DNA from: Pseudogracilibacillus sp037892545
GTDB taxonomy: Bacteria > Bacillota > Bacilli > Bacillales > Amphibacillaceae
Length of the DNA: 64,000 nt
Assembly: GCF_037892545.1 (NCBI RefSeq)
Contig: NZ_JBBKBG010000001.1
Location: 124,001-188,000 of the forward strand
Direction of reading: 5' to 3'
Positions within the stretch are counted from its first letter, which is position 1; every line of letters begins with the position of its first letter. The notes under the pieces were generated by a model. The model searched no databases. It was not told where the DNA came from and saw nothing but the letters and a program-made list of their open reading frames with translations. Below, in pieces: positions 63,280-64,000 of this stretch. The translations under genes were made by a program, and so were the position numbers.

Positions 63280-64000
63280 TTAATCGATTCCATATTTTTC
63301 TAACTTATAATATAAGTTTCGAACAGAAATGTTTAATTGTTTTGCGGTATTCGTTTTATGAAAATCATTATTTTTATACACATTATAAATATATTCTCTC
63401 TCAAACTGTTCTGTTGCAGTTTGTAGTGAAAGATGATCCTCTACTTGAAACTGAGTTTGTTGTTTATCGGTTTCAAATTCTAACATTGGCAAGTGTGTGT
63501 ACAATATTTCTTCTTCTGATATATCCATAAATATAATCGCACGACTTATCACATTTTCTAGTTCTCTTACATTTCCTGGCCAGCTATATTGTTTCAATTT
63601 TTTCATTGCCACAGCAGAAATAGATTGAACATTTCTACCATATTGTTGGTTTACCTTCTCAATCATATAATGAACTAATTGATGCATATCATCTATTCTG
63701 TCACGTAATGGTGGAATGAAAATAGGCAAACGATTTAGTCTGTAATATAAATCTTCCCTAAATTTTTTATTTGTAATCGCTTTTTCTAAATTTACATTTG
63801 TTGCTGTAATGATCCGAATGTCTAGTGGAATAGAGGTTGTGCCCCCTACCTTTGTAATTTCCTTTTCTTGCAACACTCGTAAAATTTTCGCCTGCATATG
63901 GAGCGATAAATCACCAATCTCATCTAAAAAGATCGTGCCGTAATTCGCTTCTTCAAACAAGCCTTTTTTCCCACCACGTTTTGCTCCAGTAAAAGCACCG
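63280..64000 (-). CDS. bkdR: Sigma-54-dependent transcriptional activator BkdR (C-terminal part)
   Basis: The gene runs off the right edge. About 240 residues are visible: the sigma-54 contact loop GAFTGA at the window edge, then GTIFLDEIGDLSLHMQAKILRVLQ (Walker B; key residues FLDEIGDL), RIITATN, FREDLYYRLN and WPGNVRELENV, then a C-terminal Fis-type helix-turn-helix ending KLEKYGID. The N-terminal sensory domain is outside the window. It is expected to bind upstream of bcd and activate the bkd operon in response to branched-chain amino acids. Confidence 0.93.
   Translation of the reverse strand, partial: GAFTGAKRGGKKGLFEEANYGTIFLDEIGDLSLHMQAKILRVLQEKEITKVGGTTSIPLDIRIITATNVNLEKAITNKKFREDLYYRLNRLPIFIPPLRDRIDDMHQLVHYMIEKVNQQYGRNVQSISAVAMKKLKQYSWPGNVRELENVISRAIIFMDISEEEILYTHLPMLEFETDKQQTQFQVEDHLSLQTATEQFEREYIYNVYKNNDFHKTNTAKQLNISVRNLYYKLEKYGID

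Overview
The window comes from the chromosome of a low-GC, endospore-forming member of the Bacillaceae. The evidence is AT-rich DNA, strong AGGAGG-type ribosome binding sites, Bacillus-type gene neighbourhoods (plsY-yneT-parE-parC; mutS-mutL-miaA-hfq-spoVK-hflX-ynbB; lexA-ynzC-tkt-yneF; the yqj genes; the bkd operon) and a sporulation gene, spoVK. Gene content and order differ enough from B. subtilis to indicate another genus or a distant species. No rRNA, tRNA, CRISPR array or insertion sequence was seen.

Layout, left to right. 1-5.96 kb: the 5' part of yidD, then plsY, yneT and topoisomerase IV (parE, parC). 6.2-14.3 kb: a yng/liu-type acyl-CoA catabolic cluster (acyl-CoA dehydrogenase, acyl-CoA synthetase, biotin carboxylase, biotin carrier, enoyl-CoA hydratase, carboxyltransferase), broken by an opposing methyltransferase gene and lacking the HMG-CoA lyase gene expected in the middle. 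14.5-17.7 kb: a flavin reductase and a methionine ABC transporter whose binding protein (metQ) is divergent from metNI. 17.9-25.4 kb: bacterial dynamin, a 5'-3' exonuclease, a rhodanese, LuxS and a PdaC-type deacetylase. 25.5-33.4 kb: MsrAB, YneF, transketolase, YnzC, LexA, YnbB and HflX.

33.5-39.6 kb holds the main discovery. spoVK, encoding a mother-cell AAA+ ATPase, is split into an N-terminal half (39638 down to 39136) and a C-terminal half (33872 down to 33474) by about 5.27 kb of DNA. That DNA carries a large serine recombinase, a 42-codon ORF just upstream of it, an MFS transporter and a sodium:dicarboxylate-type symporter. Both junctions share TTAAC. Joining them there restores an uninterrupted 298-residue SpoVK with Walker A and B on one side and sensor 1 and the arginine finger on the other. 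The predicted attB and attP both show short inverted arms around an 8-nt centre with the same central dinucleotide. The recombinase operon is preceded by a sigma-E/K-type -10 box (CATACAAT). Together these suggest a developmentally excised intervening element analogous to skin in sigK, SPbeta in spsM and vfbin in spoVFB, but very small and without phage genes.

39.9-49.5 kb: an UppP-like phosphatase, hfq, miaA, a Dps-like protein, mutL, mutS, rnz and a frameshifted aldehyde dehydrogenase. 49.6-56.2 kb: DNA polymerase IV, the yqjE/D/C genes (peptidase, acyl-CoA carboxyltransferase, methylmalonyl-CoA epimerase), a tiny Prli42-like membrane protein, yqjA and bacilliredoxin BrxB. 56.3-64 kb: a branched-chain keto-acid dehydrogenase operon (bcd-buk-lpdV-bkdAA-bkdAB-bkdB) behind a sigma-54 promoter, with the sigma-54 activator bkdR running off the right edge. 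ptb is missing from this operon, and the remaining buk has lost its phosphate-binding motif.
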